DNA of 64,000 nt from an uncultured Methanoregula sp. (GCF_963662735.1 NZ_OY759744.1:1840153-1904152); one strand, 5' to 3'. Positions 44,215-53,145 are shown, numbered from the stretch's first letter. Made by a program: numbers and translations. Notes: generated by a model not told the origin, from the sequence alone.

Positions 44215-44364
44215 TCAGTCAAGCCCGTCATGCTCTGCGTCGTGCTTTGCTTCACGCATCAGGTTCAGGCCTTCACGGGTAAATGTCGGGTGCTCCAGGT
44301 ACTTCTGGAACGCTATTGCATCCTCGCCTTCGAGCACGAGCCCGATCTCAATCGGTTTTGCCAT
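44215..44364 (-). CDS. Short antitoxin-like protein upstream of GNAT
   Basis: 49 residues: starts MAKPIEIGLVLEGEDAIAF, then QKYLEHPTFTREGLNLMREA and a charged C-terminal tail ending HDGLD. GGAGG lies 9 nt before ATG 44364 (3 nt before a first ATG at 44370, too close). Helical, acidic, with the position and size of antitoxins of GNAT toxins, but no DNA-binding ribbon is obvious. It is separated from the toxin by 14 nt. Confidence 0.6.
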   Translation of the reverse strand: MAKPIEIGLVLEGEDAIAFQKYLEHPTFTREGLNLMREAKHDAEHDGLD

Positions 44365-44492
44365 ATACATTTGCCTCCTGAATCTTTCGTTGTTTTATTA
44401 TATGCTCAGGAAAATATATCAAATCTCTTGTGGAGGAAGAGACACGGCAGACCTGTTTTGGATTGCCCTGATCTCCGGAACACAACCCCATC

Positions 44493-45356
44493 TCATGCTC
44501 TCCCGACCTTAGCCTCCGGACAAACATCCGCAAACTTACAACTCACGCACTCCCGCTGCGAAGGCCGGGCCGGGAAATCCCCGTATTCATACGAAGCATT
44601 CATCGCTGCATATTCCCGGGCGATCAATTCCTGAATCTCATGTAACTGTTCCTCGTAAAACCGGTATGGCTTTGTCGCCCCGGTCTTAAGGAACACGAGC
44701 TCGGTGCTGATCTCATCAACACTCATTTTGTAATATTCCTGAGCCCAGAGCACATACGCCGCCATCTGGAGCTCCGTCTCGTACTCGTCATCGTCCCGGC
44801 CGGTCTTCCAGTCCGTGAGGACGAGCGTGCCGTCCGGCATCTTGCCGACAAAATCCACTTTGACTGTTACCCCGACATCCCCGATGTGGAAATGATCGAA
44901 CTGCTCATGCCGCAGGCATTCCCGGCTCGCGTAGCCCGGCCACTTCCCGAAGAATGTCTGGAGACAGGTCTTTCCGTTCTCATCGATGGATGAATAAAAT
45001 GAAGTGGGGATCTTCTCGCCGTTGTGATATTCGGTGAAGGTCTCGCCGCCGATATCCTTGTAGAGCGATACTTTCTTCGAGAATGCTTTCATCGCGTCGT
45101 TCAGGTCCATTGGCTTGTTATCGCAGTGGAGCTGGATCTGCTGGTCGATGATATCGTGGATGAGCTGGCCCTGGACCACGAATTTTGACGTGAAGTTCTT
45201 GAGCCACCGGATTTTTTCGGGATTTACGACCGGTGCGGATTTCACATAGGGGGCAATGTATTCGAAATAATACTGGCGCTGGCACCGGTTCCAGACCCGG
45301 TGTTTGGTGAAGGACCAGGTATTGATGGTGAAGAAGAAGGGATCCAGCTCTGCCAT
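44493..45356 (-). CDS. PD-(D/E)XK nuclease of the RecB/Cas4-like group
   Basis: 287 residues. The core VDFVGKMPDGTLVLTDWKTGR gives the Asp, Asp and Lys of the active site, followed by Q-helix QMAAYVLWAQ. Cys at the start (NRCQRQYYFEY) and three at the end (CVSCKFADVC) suggest an iron-sulfur cluster as in AddB/Cas4 nucleases. No cas genes, helicase or CRISPR are near. The 5' leader is a 33-nt sequence also found before the MFS gene at 57160. Confidence 0.83.
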   Translation of the reverse strand: MAELDPFFFTINTWSFTKHRVWNRCQRQYYFEYIAPYVKSAPVVNPEKIRWLKNFTSKFVVQGQLIHDIIDQQIQLHCDNKPMDLNDAMKAFSKKVSLYKDIGGETFTEYHNGEKIPTSFYSSIDENGKTCLQTFFGKWPGYASRECLRHEQFDHFHIGDVGVTVKVDFVGKMPDGTLVLTDWKTGRDDDEYETELQMAAYVLWAQEYYKMSVDEISTELVFLKTGATKPYRFYEEQLHEIQELIAREYAAMNASYEYGDFPARPSQRECVSCKFADVCPEAKVGRA

Positions 45357-45386
45357 ATGTTTTTAGTTGAGGGGTGTGAGGAAATA
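45354..45386 (-). repeat. 33-nt leader repeat, copy 1
   Basis: Matches 57236-57268 with one mismatch. On the minus strand it ends in the ATG of the PD-(D/E)XK nuclease gene and includes the run TCACACCCCTCAACTAAAA. It is probably a promoter-proximal or 5'-UTR sequence spread by duplication. Confidence 0.6.
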
Positions 45387-45413
45387 TTTTCCGGTTTTAT
45401 TTCGATTCTCAAC

Positions 45414-45500
45414 GACTCCCCCCCAAAAACCGCCCTTCCTTTCAGTTTCCGCTACCCCGGTCCAATTCCGGGCCGGATCGGCCCTCCGTGAGCGTCTGTT
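45414..45500. repeat. Dispersed intergenic repeat, copy C (partial)
   Basis: Resembles 36402-36475 of copy A: CCCTTCCTTTCAGTTTCCGCTA here against CTCTCCTTTCAATTTCCGCTA there, then GATCGGCCCTCC in both. It ends soon after. The region from 45500 to 45624 holds no recognised gene. Confidence 0.5.
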
Positions 45501-45624
45501 AGTGGCGGTAATTCCGGGCGAAGTACTCATGTCAAAAAAAAGATAATTTTTCAGCGAATTTTTCCTGCAATTACGCCCGTATTTTCGGGAATTTGTCCTG
45601 TTGGGGTGGGCTGGCAGATATCAG

Positions 45625-46608
45625 TCAGATATCCCGGTCACAGATTATCGCACTTTCCCCTCTGTCCGGGTATGTAACAATAATCACGAGATGGACTGGG
45701 GCTGTTCTGTTACCTGACACGTCTTTCCCTTGTAATGTCACGGAAGCATCCTCCTGATAGAGGAGTCCTTTTTGGGGATCAATTGTATCCTCCCGTCCTG
45801 CTTCTGTGATTACGGACTGATTGCTGACATCTTTTTCATCAAGGAAAATTTTTATGAATGGAATACGTCCTGTTGTTTTTTTGACAGTATCCGGGTCCGG
45901 TTTCATGACTATCTGGATGGAATCTGGGCCGGTACGGGATACATTCACACTGTCGGTAAGTGTACAACAGTTCGATTGTTTTTCAATGACTCCCGCACCC
46001 ATCCCGAGATATATGAGACCTGGCGGGATTATCAGGACCGCGAGCAGGGCGAAAAATAAAAACCTGTGATGGCGTACTCTCACGATAAATGCTGGCATGT
46101 GGGGGATACCGGCCCTGCCTGATCTGATTCCCTGATACCATGAACCGAGTGCCTGCAGGATCGCTGATATCAGGATGAATCCAGCGAGCACGATCAACCA
46201 TTGGTGAAAAAGTCTGTCCAGAAATAATCTTATCAGGAAGAGATCATTTGTGTAGAAAAAAGTCAGTGGATGGGATACCATATCGTGATATACAATAATC
46301 GACGTAAACACGAGTGCTGAACAGATTCCCGATAACAATCCGGCAAGGACCGTATCCACTCCTGTATTTTTGCCGGTGCGAAAGAGGTCCGCTGCAATTG
46401 CGCCAAATATCCATGCAAGTATTGCAAAAGATCCGATTATCTGAAACTGGTAACCAGGAAAAAGCGTGTAATTAGTATCAAGGATTGGAGTCCAAATAGC
46501 CTGCAGGAAGAAATTCACCGCTGCTAAACATATGCCGCCAAAACAACCCCAAAGGACAACTGCCGGGGTCAAAGCCAGTAAACGCTCGTGTTTTTGGAGG
46601 ACGTCCAT
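45625..46608 (-). CDS. Membrane protein with external beta-rich domain, unknown
   Basis: 327 residues. Five or six hydrophobic segments (to about residue 210) precede a soluble C-terminal domain of about 110 residues (CCTLTDSVNVSRTGPDSIQIVMKPD..., ASVTLQGKDVSGNRTAPVHLVIIVTYPD) that should lie outside the cell. The ATG at 46608 is taken because AGGTGG lies 8 nt upstream; ATG 46617 is too close to that site. A promoter box shared with two other envelope genes lies 36-72 bp upstream. Family not recognised. Confidence 0.6.
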   Translation of the reverse strand: MDVLQKHERLLALTPAVVLWGCFGGICLAAVNFFLQAIWTPILDTNYTLFPGYQFQIIGSFAILAWIFGAIAADLFRTGKNTGVDTVLAGLLSGICSALVFTSIIVYHDMVSHPLTFFYTNDLFLIRLFLDRLFHQWLIVLAGFILISAILQALGSWYQGIRSGRAGIPHMPAFIVRVRHHRFLFFALLAVLIIPPGLIYLGMGAGVIEKQSNCCTLTDSVNVSRTGPDSIQIVMKPDPDTVKKTTGRIPFIKIFLDEKDVSNQSVITEAGREDTIDPQKGLLYQEDASVTLQGKDVSGNRTAPVHLVIIVTYPDRGESAIICDRDI

Positions 46609-46643
46609 ACCTGTCATCCACCTTGAGCGATTTCATTCATGGG

Positions 46644-46680
46644 ATAATATAATTTCTCGCTCAAAGCTTTACCGGTTCAG
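46644..46680 (-). promoter_or_regulatory. Envelope-gene promoter box, copy 1
   Basis: A 29-nt box (46652-46680; minus strand begins CTGAACCGGTAAAGCTTTGA) sits directly before the TATA-like sequence 46644-46653. Copies 2 and 3 lie before two other minus-strand envelope genes. Confidence 0.55.
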
Positions 46681-46757
46681 GGAACGGGCAGCTGGCGGGC
46701 TCCTGACATAGGTCCGTGATCCTGAAATTGGTTACGCACACCGCACCTTATTGTCTC

Positions 46758-47234
46758 TCATGTAACCACGATGGTCAAATCAAATTTCTGTTCTGAACCG
46801 GAACTCTCTCTTCCGGGAAATTGGAGAGTCGCCTTTATTTTCTGAACACCATTACCCTTCATACTGACAATATAAGAGTGGATACCTTTCCCTAATCCGG
46901 GAATGTTGGTAGGAACCCCTTTCTCATCGTACCATACTGCCCCCTCATCGGATATCTGAAGACCCGGTGTTGAGGTGATGATCCACTCCCGCCCGGTTCT
47001 GCTGGCGTCCCTCAGCTGGATTAACAGCGAGCTGTTCAGGCTGGCGCAGATTGTTGCATTGTTCTGGGTTTCATTGATGATCATAGGTTGTCCCGGCATC
47101 AATGTTTCCGAACATTGCACTGGCACCCCACTCGGAAGATACTGATCTGTACCGAGACAACCCCCTGCAAGAATTGCGAGAACGATTACCGCCAACGATA
47201 ATATCAACCTTGATTTTTGTAAAATATAGTTCAC
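46758..47234 (-). CDS. Secreted lipoprotein, unknown
   Basis: 158 residues. A signal peptide with lipobox (LAVIVLAILAGGC) is followed by a mature part with Cys at ASLNSSLL/VPVQCSETL and a beta-rich fold (GREWIITSTPGLQ, GKGIHSYIVSMKGNGVQKIKATLQFP). It resembles protease-inhibitor-like or Ig-type secreted domains, and the pattern P...IWYDEKG..., with a W near the middle, recalls the chagasin/I42 inhibitor type, but I cannot confirm it. GTG 47234 is a likely start because it lies downstream of the predicted transcription start; ATG 47276 would be too close to the TATA box. Confidence 0.55.
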   Translation of the reverse strand: MNYILQKSRLILSLAVIVLAILAGGCLGTDQYLPSGVPVQCSETLMPGQPMIINETQNNATICASLNSSLLIQLRDASRTGREWIITSTPGLQISDEGAVWYDEKGVPTNIPGLGKGIHSYIVSMKGNGVQKIKATLQFPGRESSGSEQKFDLTIVVT

Positions 47235-47283
47235 CCCAAACCAGACTCCCTTAGTACTTCTACTGAGCGATTTCATTCAGGTT

Positions 47284-47321
47284 ATAATATAATTTCTCGC
47301 TCAAAGCTTTACCGGTTCAGA
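47284..47321 (-). promoter_or_regulatory. Envelope-gene promoter box, copy 2
   Basis: The 29-nt box at 47293-47321 is identical to copy 1, and the TATA-like TATAATATAA (47284-47293) follows on the minus strand. About 30 bases beyond the TATA region also match copy 1 (GAGCGATTTCATTCA). Confidence 0.55.
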
Positions 47322-47350
47322 AAAGGACAACAATTCATTTATCGGCAACG

Positions 47351-47491
47351 AGCTCGACCCCGCGACCGACACCTGCCTCTTCCGCTCGCTGCGCTATAAT
47401 CCCGGTGACGGTTCGCGAAGGGAACTCAGGCACGGATCTCTTCGCCACACGGGATGCAAGCGGGACAATTATTTTTTATTTCCGGCACATC
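47351..47491 (+). pseudogene. Frameshifted remnant of the 40826-41152 gene
   Basis: About 90% identical to 40858-40991 (CTCGACCCCGCGACCGACAC start, GACGGTTCGCGAAGGGAAC, TTTATTTCCGGCAC end). One extra base near 47427 shifts the frame and the 5' and 3' ends are missing. It is a decayed duplicate. Confidence 0.75.
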
Positions 47492-47507
47492 ACTTCGGTC
47501 CCCGGCA

Positions 47508-48650
47508 TTATTTCCCGAAATATTCTGCAACTTTTTTCAGGTGTTCCTGGATCGGGAGGCCCTGGGGACATTTCTCCTCGCATTCCCCGCACTCTTTGCA
47601 GAGTGAGGCAAAGTGGGGCTGGTTATCGAAGAAACCACCGCAGAGCATCTGGTAATGCATCGCGGCCTGGTCTTTCGCCTCGTAGATATTCCCCTTGTTA
47701 AACTCCTCGAAGCAGATCGGGATGTTCACGCCATTGGGGCATGGCATGCAGTACCCGCAGTTGGTGCAGGGGATCATGACCCGCTGGTCCAGTTCTTTTT
47801 TCACCTTCCCGTACAGGGCAAGTTCTGCCTTCGTGAGCGAACCCGCACGCCCGGAGTCTGCGAGGGCGACATTTTCCTTAACCTGGTCCATTGCCGACAT
47901 GCCTGAGAGCACGACCGTCACTTCCGGGTGGTTCCAGACCCAGCGAAGCGCCCACTCGGCAGGAGTACGGTGAGTTGTTGCCGTCTGCCAGATCTCCCGC
48001 ACTCCTGAGATATCCCGTCCCAGCAGGCCGCCCCGGATCGGCTCCATGACAACGACCCCGAGCCCTTTCTTCGCCGCATAGTGCAGCCCCTCCGTCCCTG
48101 CCTGGTAGTGCTCGTCCATGAAATTGTACTGGATCTGGGCAAATGTCCAGTCGTACGCGTCAACAATTTTCTTGAAAACGGGAACGTTATCATGGAACGA
48201 GAACCCGGCATGGCGGATCCGGCCATCCGCAACGGCCTCTTCGAGGAAGTCCTCAATGCCGAGCCCGGTGAGGTTCTCCCAGAACCCCGCGTTGAGCCCG
48301 TGCACCAGGTAAAAGTCGATGTGATCGGTCTTCAGCTTCACCAGCTGTTCATCGAGATATTTGTCCATGTCCTTGCGGGACGTGACCAGCCAGCTCGGAA
48401 GCTTGGTAGCGATGTGCACCTTCTCGCGATACCCGCCGGCAAGTGCCCGGCCGACAAAGGGTTCGCTTTCGCCATTATGATAGGGCCAGGCTGTATCGAC
48501 ATAATTCACGCCATGGTCGATGGCGTACCGGAGCATCTTCGTTGCGTGGGGCTCGTCGATGTTTCCTTTTTCCGTCACCGGCAGGCGCATGCAGCCGAAG
48601 CCGAGGATGGAGAGTTCCGGCGCTGTTTTGTTCATTTTCCGGTAGAGCAT
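47508..48650 (-). CDS. Aldo-keto reductase with C-terminal ferredoxin domain
   Basis: 380 residues. The AKR barrel (about 1-270) shows GFGCMRLP, DTAWPYHNGESE (catalytic Asp/Tyr), KLPSW (Lys), FYLVHGLN (His) and GVVVMEPIRGG. A C-terminal 4Fe-4S domain has CTNCGYCMPCPNGV and CKECGECEEKCPQGL. This architecture is common in methanogens and clostridia; the substrate is unknown, electrons may come from ferredoxin through the clusters or from NADPH. ATG 48650 with GATGAG 5 nt upstream is taken; GTG 48656 is possible. Confidence 0.88.
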   Translation of the reverse strand: MLYRKMNKTAPELSILGFGCMRLPVTEKGNIDEPHATKMLRYAIDHGVNYVDTAWPYHNGESEPFVGRALAGGYREKVHIATKLPSWLVTSRKDMDKYLDEQLVKLKTDHIDFYLVHGLNAGFWENLTGLGIEDFLEEAVADGRIRHAGFSFHDNVPVFKKIVDAYDWTFAQIQYNFMDEHYQAGTEGLHYAAKKGLGVVVMEPIRGGLLGRDISGVREIWQTATTHRTPAEWALRWVWNHPEVTVVLSGMSAMDQVKENVALADSGRAGSLTKAELALYGKVKKELDQRVMIPCTNCGYCMPCPNGVNIPICFEEFNKGNIYEAKDQAAMHYQMLCGGFFDNQPHFASLCKECGECEEKCPQGLPIQEHLKKVAEYFGK

Positions 48651-48656
48651 GTTCAC

Positions 48657-48952
48657 TCATCTCTGATCTTTGAATACAATTGCGCTTGGTGATAAAGGCT
48701 CCGGGGGCCGGGGGAGAATGGGAAAAATATTTTAAAATTTTTGGGTTAATGGTCTGAACCCCCCAATTTCCAACCCCAAATATCATCCCACGTTTCTTTC
48801 AGGTCGACCCTGAGAAAAGCCGAATCGATCAACCTATCGCGATCAAAAATATCAATCGACTCCAGTTCAAAAAATTTTTCAGCAGGATCCGGCACAAAAT
48901 TTTCCAGAATAGTTTCTCAAAAAAAATCGTTGTATTTCGATCCTTGCATCCG
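48657..48952. other. Intergenic region between reductase and small membrane gene
   Basis: No gene recognised. Promoter-like AT-rich parts for the reductase lie near 48715-48745. The rest shows no repeat or open frame that looks real. Confidence 0.35.
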
Positions 48953-49150
48953 TCAGGAGATTACGGTGCCGAGAACTCTGGTTCTGTACCAGACACCGAG
49001 TCCGCTTGCGATGGCAAAAAGAATGACGATAACGATGGTGAGGCCGGGCTGATTATCAGGATGTACCACCATGTTGAGGTAGATAACCAGCCCCTCCAGA
49101 AGCGCAAGGAGGGACACCATCAGGGGTAAGTTGAACTTCTTCAGTGTCAT
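48953..49150 (-). CDS. Small two-helix membrane protein
   Basis: 65 residues with two hydrophobic helices (LMVSLLALLEGLVIYLNMV and IVIVILFAIASGLGVWY). AAGGT precedes the ATG by 3 nt. Function unknown; a short gene with a good ribosome site and membrane pattern, so probably real. Confidence 0.55.
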   Translation of the reverse strand: MTLKKFNLPLMVSLLALLEGLVIYLNMVVHPDNQPGLTIVIVILFAIASGLGVWYRTRVLGTVIS

Positions 49151-49489
49151 GGTACCTTCAGACTACAATAGGTACGCTCGTTTAAAGACTTGGTTATTGT
49201 TCCCATCCTGGTGGTTGCGACAATAATTCAGCACGCAAGAGAAGACGTTACAGGGCAAATCAAATCTCCTTTTTAATTAAACACTGTCCACCGTGGGCTA
49301 TTGAAAAAATTCCCGGAAAATTTCCCGGCCCGCACGAAATTTCCATACACCTAACCCGGATCGTCACGCTGTAAACACCCTCAATGCCTATCGCCCGGCC
49401 CTGGCCCCCTCCTTTTCGCCAGGGGGGTGCCCCAAAACGCAGGTGTTCTCCGACGGAGAATATCTGCTCCCCTTCGGAGGGGGATCCGG

Positions 49490-50045
49490 AAAACAGGCCT
49501 TCTTTTCATTTCAGCCTATACCAGCCCGTTTTTACGGGCGATCGGCCAGCCAAATGCGGCTAAATATGGCTGTCATTCTCCGACGTGAATTCCAGTGGAA
49601 ATCGTGGAAATGTGGCTGCATTTTCGGGAAACATGGTTGCGGTTCCGGGAAAATGGGGGAATCGGGGGCCGTAGAGGGCCCGGATTGGGTTGTTGAAGAT
49701 ACCCCCGATGGTACCCTCGTCATCCCTGCATTTCCGGGATTTTCAGGTCCTGGAAAAGAGTACCATTCCCCCATGCCAAAATAAGCCCTACACGGGCTCC
49801 GATTCCCCTTTCCGGATCCCGGGCCTTCCCGGAAATCACCGTAAAACTGCCTGTTTGGGTTCCTGTGGAAACAACGTCACTATTTCGGTTATTTTGCCAA
49901 AATTCGGCTGAAATGCACCTCGTCTTTTGGGTCTTATTGCGCATAGAATCGAGGGAAATTTTGGTATGTACTTTTCCCAATCAGACCCGAAAAACGCAAA
50001 AAAAACGCGAATATGAAGGCCGGATTTTTCCGGACCCCTAAAAAC
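49490..50045. repeat. Dispersed intergenic repeat, copy B
   Basis: Colinear with copy A (36402-36997) over about 550 bp. The segment 49719-49756 is identical over 38 nt, then about 85-90% to 49800, then patchy; CCAAAATTCGGCTGAAATGCACC near 49892-49915 also matches. The last segment TATGAAGGCCGGATTTTTCC resembles the end of A. Sequence 49151-49489 before it holds no recognised gene; 50046-50182 is AT-rich. Confidence 0.75.
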
Positions 50046-50182
50046 AGTTACCAATTGGGATTACGCGACATTGTACCATGTTGTTCATCGATTATAATGT
50101 AGGATTGATTATAGTATTCAATGAGAGTGCCACGATTGCATTGAAAAAAATTGAGGCAAAAAGAGCAGTTTACCAAAATATA

Positions 50183-50962
50183 TCAAACAGTTTTTCGTGT
50201 CTGTTTTTTTTGGGAAACAATGAAAAGAGCCGTTCCGGATAATGCAACAAGGCACAGGACCACGGTAAATCCGGAAGCAGGTTGTGTTGTGGGCTCCATG
50301 ATGATGTCAAATGTGTTGAGATTATTATTGAACGTCATCTCTTTTGTGACATTGATATACCCGTTTTTTTCAACGCGGAGGATCTGGTGGTAACCATATG
50401 CATCATTGATCCGGTAAGTACCATCCGTTTCTGATTTCACGGTAACCGGAATAGTTTCAGATCCCAGCCGGATGGTGGCTCCTCCAATGGGATTCCCCTC
50501 AGGAGTTGTTACCTTTCCGGAGATGGTTATCCTCATGTCCTGGGGGGGACCCCCGGGGTTTACCGTGAAATCTCTTGTCCTCGATACATGGTTCCCGGCG
50601 ATATCCGTTGCCGTGACCGTGATCCGGTTTAAGCCATTTATTCCCGGAACATTGCAACCGAATGTGGATTGATTGCCGCAATCGGTTGATCCTTCACCGG
50701 AAACGATGATGATTGACTGTAATCGTACCGGGCTTTTCACCTCGCCGGTAACCCAGATGTGGGGTGGTACGACATCGTTTGAAAAGATTTCATTTTCATG
50801 CGGTGTTTTGATATCAAGAATTATGGTGTGTTCACCGGCATTTGTTACAGATGTCCCGGCATCCGGCAGGGCATTAATCCCGGGAATGATCATTAATATT
50901 CCGATAAAGGCCGGTATTATGTATTTCATGGCATGAGAAAAAAATAAAGATTTACTACGCAT
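50183..50962 (-). CDS. Secreted protein with carboxypeptidase-regulatory-like domain and C-terminal anchor
   Basis: 259 residues. A signal peptide (MKYIIPAFIGILMIIPGINA) is followed by an Ig-like domain (HTIILDIKTPHENEIFSNDVVPPHIWVTGEV..., ITVTATDIAGNHVSRTRDFTV) and a carboxypeptidase-regulatory-like beta sandwich (ITISGKVTTPEGNPIGGATIRLG, TDGTYRI, VEKNGYINV). A C-terminal hydrophobic helix (ASGFTVVLCLVALSGTALFIV) with SQKKQTRK looks like an archaeal surface-sorting anchor. Start ATG 50962 is uncertain; ATG 50929 gives the shortest signal peptide. A promoter box is at 51094-51131. Confidence 0.7.
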   Translation of the reverse strand: MRSKSLFFSHAMKYIIPAFIGILMIIPGINALPDAGTSVTNAGEHTIILDIKTPHENEIFSNDVVPPHIWVTGEVKSPVRLQSIIIVSGEGSTDCGNQSTFGCNVPGINGLNRITVTATDIAGNHVSRTRDFTVNPGGPPQDMRITISGKVTTPEGNPIGGATIRLGSETIPVTVKSETDGTYRINDAYGYHQILRVEKNGYINVTKEMTFNNNLNTFDIIMEPTTQPASGFTVVLCLVALSGTALFIVSQKKQTRKTV

Positions 50963-51093
50963 ATCCAGGGGATGATGGAATACCATCCCCCCTTGAACTG
51001 AACCCTGCAATGATACCGATTTTTGAGTGCTTCATGGATGTGATGGATGTGGATACTTTTCGTTATCCACACTTCCACATGTTTGAAATGTTC

Positions 51094-51131
51094 ATATAAA
51101 CGATTTCTCGCTCAAAGCTTTACCGATTCAG
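51094..51131 (-). promoter_or_regulatory. Envelope-gene promoter box, copy 3
   Basis: The 29-nt box at 51103-51131 has one change relative to copies 1 and 2 (minus CTGAATCGG for CTGAACCGG) and lies before TATA TTTATAT (51094-51100). It would drive the secreted protein gene to its left. Confidence 0.55.
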
Positions 51132-51242
51132 AATACGAGCAGCACCGGAAATTGCATACAGCATCTTCCCGGCCATTGGTTTTTTGTCCACGTCATCAGG
51201 TATAAATGGGAAGAACCGGCATAACCCCTGTTTGCCCGAATA

Positions 51243-53030
51243 ATGACGATCCTCTGGAATTATTTAAGACCGCACAAATGGCTTATCGCTGCCGCTCTCG
51301 TCCTGGCAGCAGTCAGTCAGCTGCTGAGCCTGGTCGATCCAATTATCTTCGGGAAGATCATCGATGATTATGCCCTGAACCCGGGCAACATTCCGGAACA
51401 TGCCCTGGTCACGGGAGTACTGTTCTGGCTTGGCGTGGCTGTTGCGGTTGCACTGCTTGCCCGGTTTGCAAAAACCTTCCAGGATTATTTCGCACGACTG
51501 GCCGTGCAGATGTTCGGGATGCAGATATACAATGACGGGCTGGAGCAGACGCTCCGCCTGTCCTATGATGAGTTCGAGGAGCAGCGGAGCGGCGAGACGT
51601 TATCGATCCTGCAGAGAGTCCGGTCGGATACCCAGACCTTCTTCAATGCATTCATCAACGTCCTCTTCTCGGCGTTTGTGGGAATCGCGTTCCTCATCGC
51701 CTATTCCCTCACCAGGAACTGGCTGCTCGTACCTGTTTTTTTCATCGGGATCCTCGTCCTTGGATCGCTCACATGGATGCTCTCGAAAAAGATCAAGACA
51801 ACGCAAAAAGAGATCAACCGCGAGACAAATGAGATCTCGGCGGTGATAACCGAATCCCTCCGGAACATCGAGCTTGTGAAAAGTCTTGGCCTCACCTACC
51901 CTGAGATCCGGCGATTGCGGGAACAGAATTTACGGATCTTCAACCTTGAGATGACGAAAGTAAAACGGGTCCGGTTCCTGACATTTTTCCAGGGGACCAC
52001 CCTGAGCGTCCTGAAGCAGTCGATATTATTCATCCTCCTCTGGTTAATCTTCCACAAGAGCCTTACCACGGGAGAACTGGTCTCGATGCAGTTCATCACC
52101 GCGATCATCTTCGGGCCGTTGCAGGACCTTGGCACCATCATCGTGAGTTACCGCGAGGCCGAAGCATCCATGGCCAGTTTCAACCAGCTGATGCAGAAGA
52201 CCGTTGAAGAACCGCCGGAAAACCCGATCGCGATTGACGAACTGAATGATATACGGTTCGAGGAGGTAGTCTTCCATCACCGGACTGCCCGGTATAATGC
52301 GATCGACGGGATCTCGTTTCACGTAAAGACCGGCGAGACGATCGCGTTTGTCGGTCCTTCCGGTGCAGGCAAGTCAACGCTCATGAAGCTCCTGGCGGGG
52401 TTATACCTGCCGGACAGCGGGGAGATTTATTTCAACGGCCATCCCTCGACTCTTATCCGGTATAACCCGTTACGCCGGCAGATGGGCCTCGTTACGCAGG
52501 ACTCCCAGTTGTTCTCGGGTACAATAAGAGAGAACCTCCTGTTCGTGATGCCGGATGCGACCGACCGGCAGATGCTGGATGCGCTGCACAAGGCGTCGTG
52601 CGACGGGATACTGAGCCGTTCTGCTCTTGGTCTCGATGCGCTTATCGGGGAAGGGGGGATGATGGTGTCCGGCGGGGAAAAGCAGCGTATCTCCATTGCC
52701 CGGGCCCTGCTGCGTCATCCCCGGCTGCTGATCTTTGACGAGGCAACGTCGGCACTCGATTCGCTGACCGAGGAGGATATAACAAATACCATCCGGGATA
52801 TTTCCACGAGCCGGGACCAGATCACCATCCTGATCGCCCATCGCCTGTCTACCATACTGCACGCGGATGTGATCTATGTCATGGAGGCCGGAAAGATCGT
52901 TGAGACCGGATCTCACCAAAGTCTCGTGGACCGTAAGGGCCTGTATTATGCCATGTGGCGCCAGCAGATCGGTGAACGCAGGAACCCCAAACATTCTGCC
53001 CCGGACACCATTTCCCCAAAAGAGCAGTGA
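51243..53030 (+). CDS. ABC exporter, fused membrane and ATPase domains (MsbA-like)
   Basis: 595 residues, a half-transporter. Six membrane segments (about 15-310) precede an ATPase with Walker A GPSGAGKST (near 375), Q-loop VTQDSQL, signature VSGGEKQR, Walker B LLIFDEATSALD and H-loop IAHRLS. It works as a dimer and exports lipids, drugs or peptides; the substrate cannot be told. No partner half is adjacent. The 3' end overlaps a decayed DnaQ fragment by 4 nt, suggesting a recombination junction near the stop. Confidence 0.92.
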   Translation: MTILWNYLRPHKWLIAAALVLAAVSQLLSLVDPIIFGKIIDDYALNPGNIPEHALVTGVLFWLGVAVAVALLARFAKTFQDYFARLAVQMFGMQIYNDGLEQTLRLSYDEFEEQRSGETLSILQRVRSDTQTFFNAFINVLFSAFVGIAFLIAYSLTRNWLLVPVFFIGILVLGSLTWMLSKKIKTTQKEINRETNEISAVITESLRNIELVKSLGLTYPEIRRLREQNLRIFNLEMTKVKRVRFLTFFQGTTLSVLKQSILFILLWLIFHKSLTTGELVSMQFITAIIFGPLQDLGTIIVSYREAEASMASFNQLMQKTVEEPPENPIAIDELNDIRFEEVVFHHRTARYNAIDGISFHVKTGETIAFVGPSGAGKSTLMKLLAGLYLPDSGEIYFNGHPSTLIRYNPLRRQMGLVTQDSQLFSGTIRENLLFVMPDATDRQMLDALHKASCDGILSRSALGLDALIGEGGMMVSGGEKQRISIARALLRHPRLLIFDEATSALDSLTEEDITNTIRDISTSRDQITILIAHRLSTILHADVIYVMEAGKIVETGSHQSLVDRKGLYYAMWRQQIGERRNPKHSAPDTISPKEQ

Positions 53031-53145
53031 TGCTCTTTTCCCGGCACCGAAACCACCGGCCTCCCCGGATGTCCCGCACCGACCGCCACAGAAAAATCCG
53101 GGAGTGGTCCGGCCGGGTCCCTCTACGATAATGATGGCAACCGGG
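53027..53145 (+). pseudogene. Decayed fragment of the DnaQ-like exonuclease gene
   Basis: Resembles 42877-42999: ACCGAAACCACCGGCCTCCC, CCACAGAAAAAT and TACGAT.A.GA.GGCAACC occur in the same order. It has insertions and frameshifts and covers only the first third of the gene. It starts at the stop codon of the ABC exporter. Confidence 0.65.
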
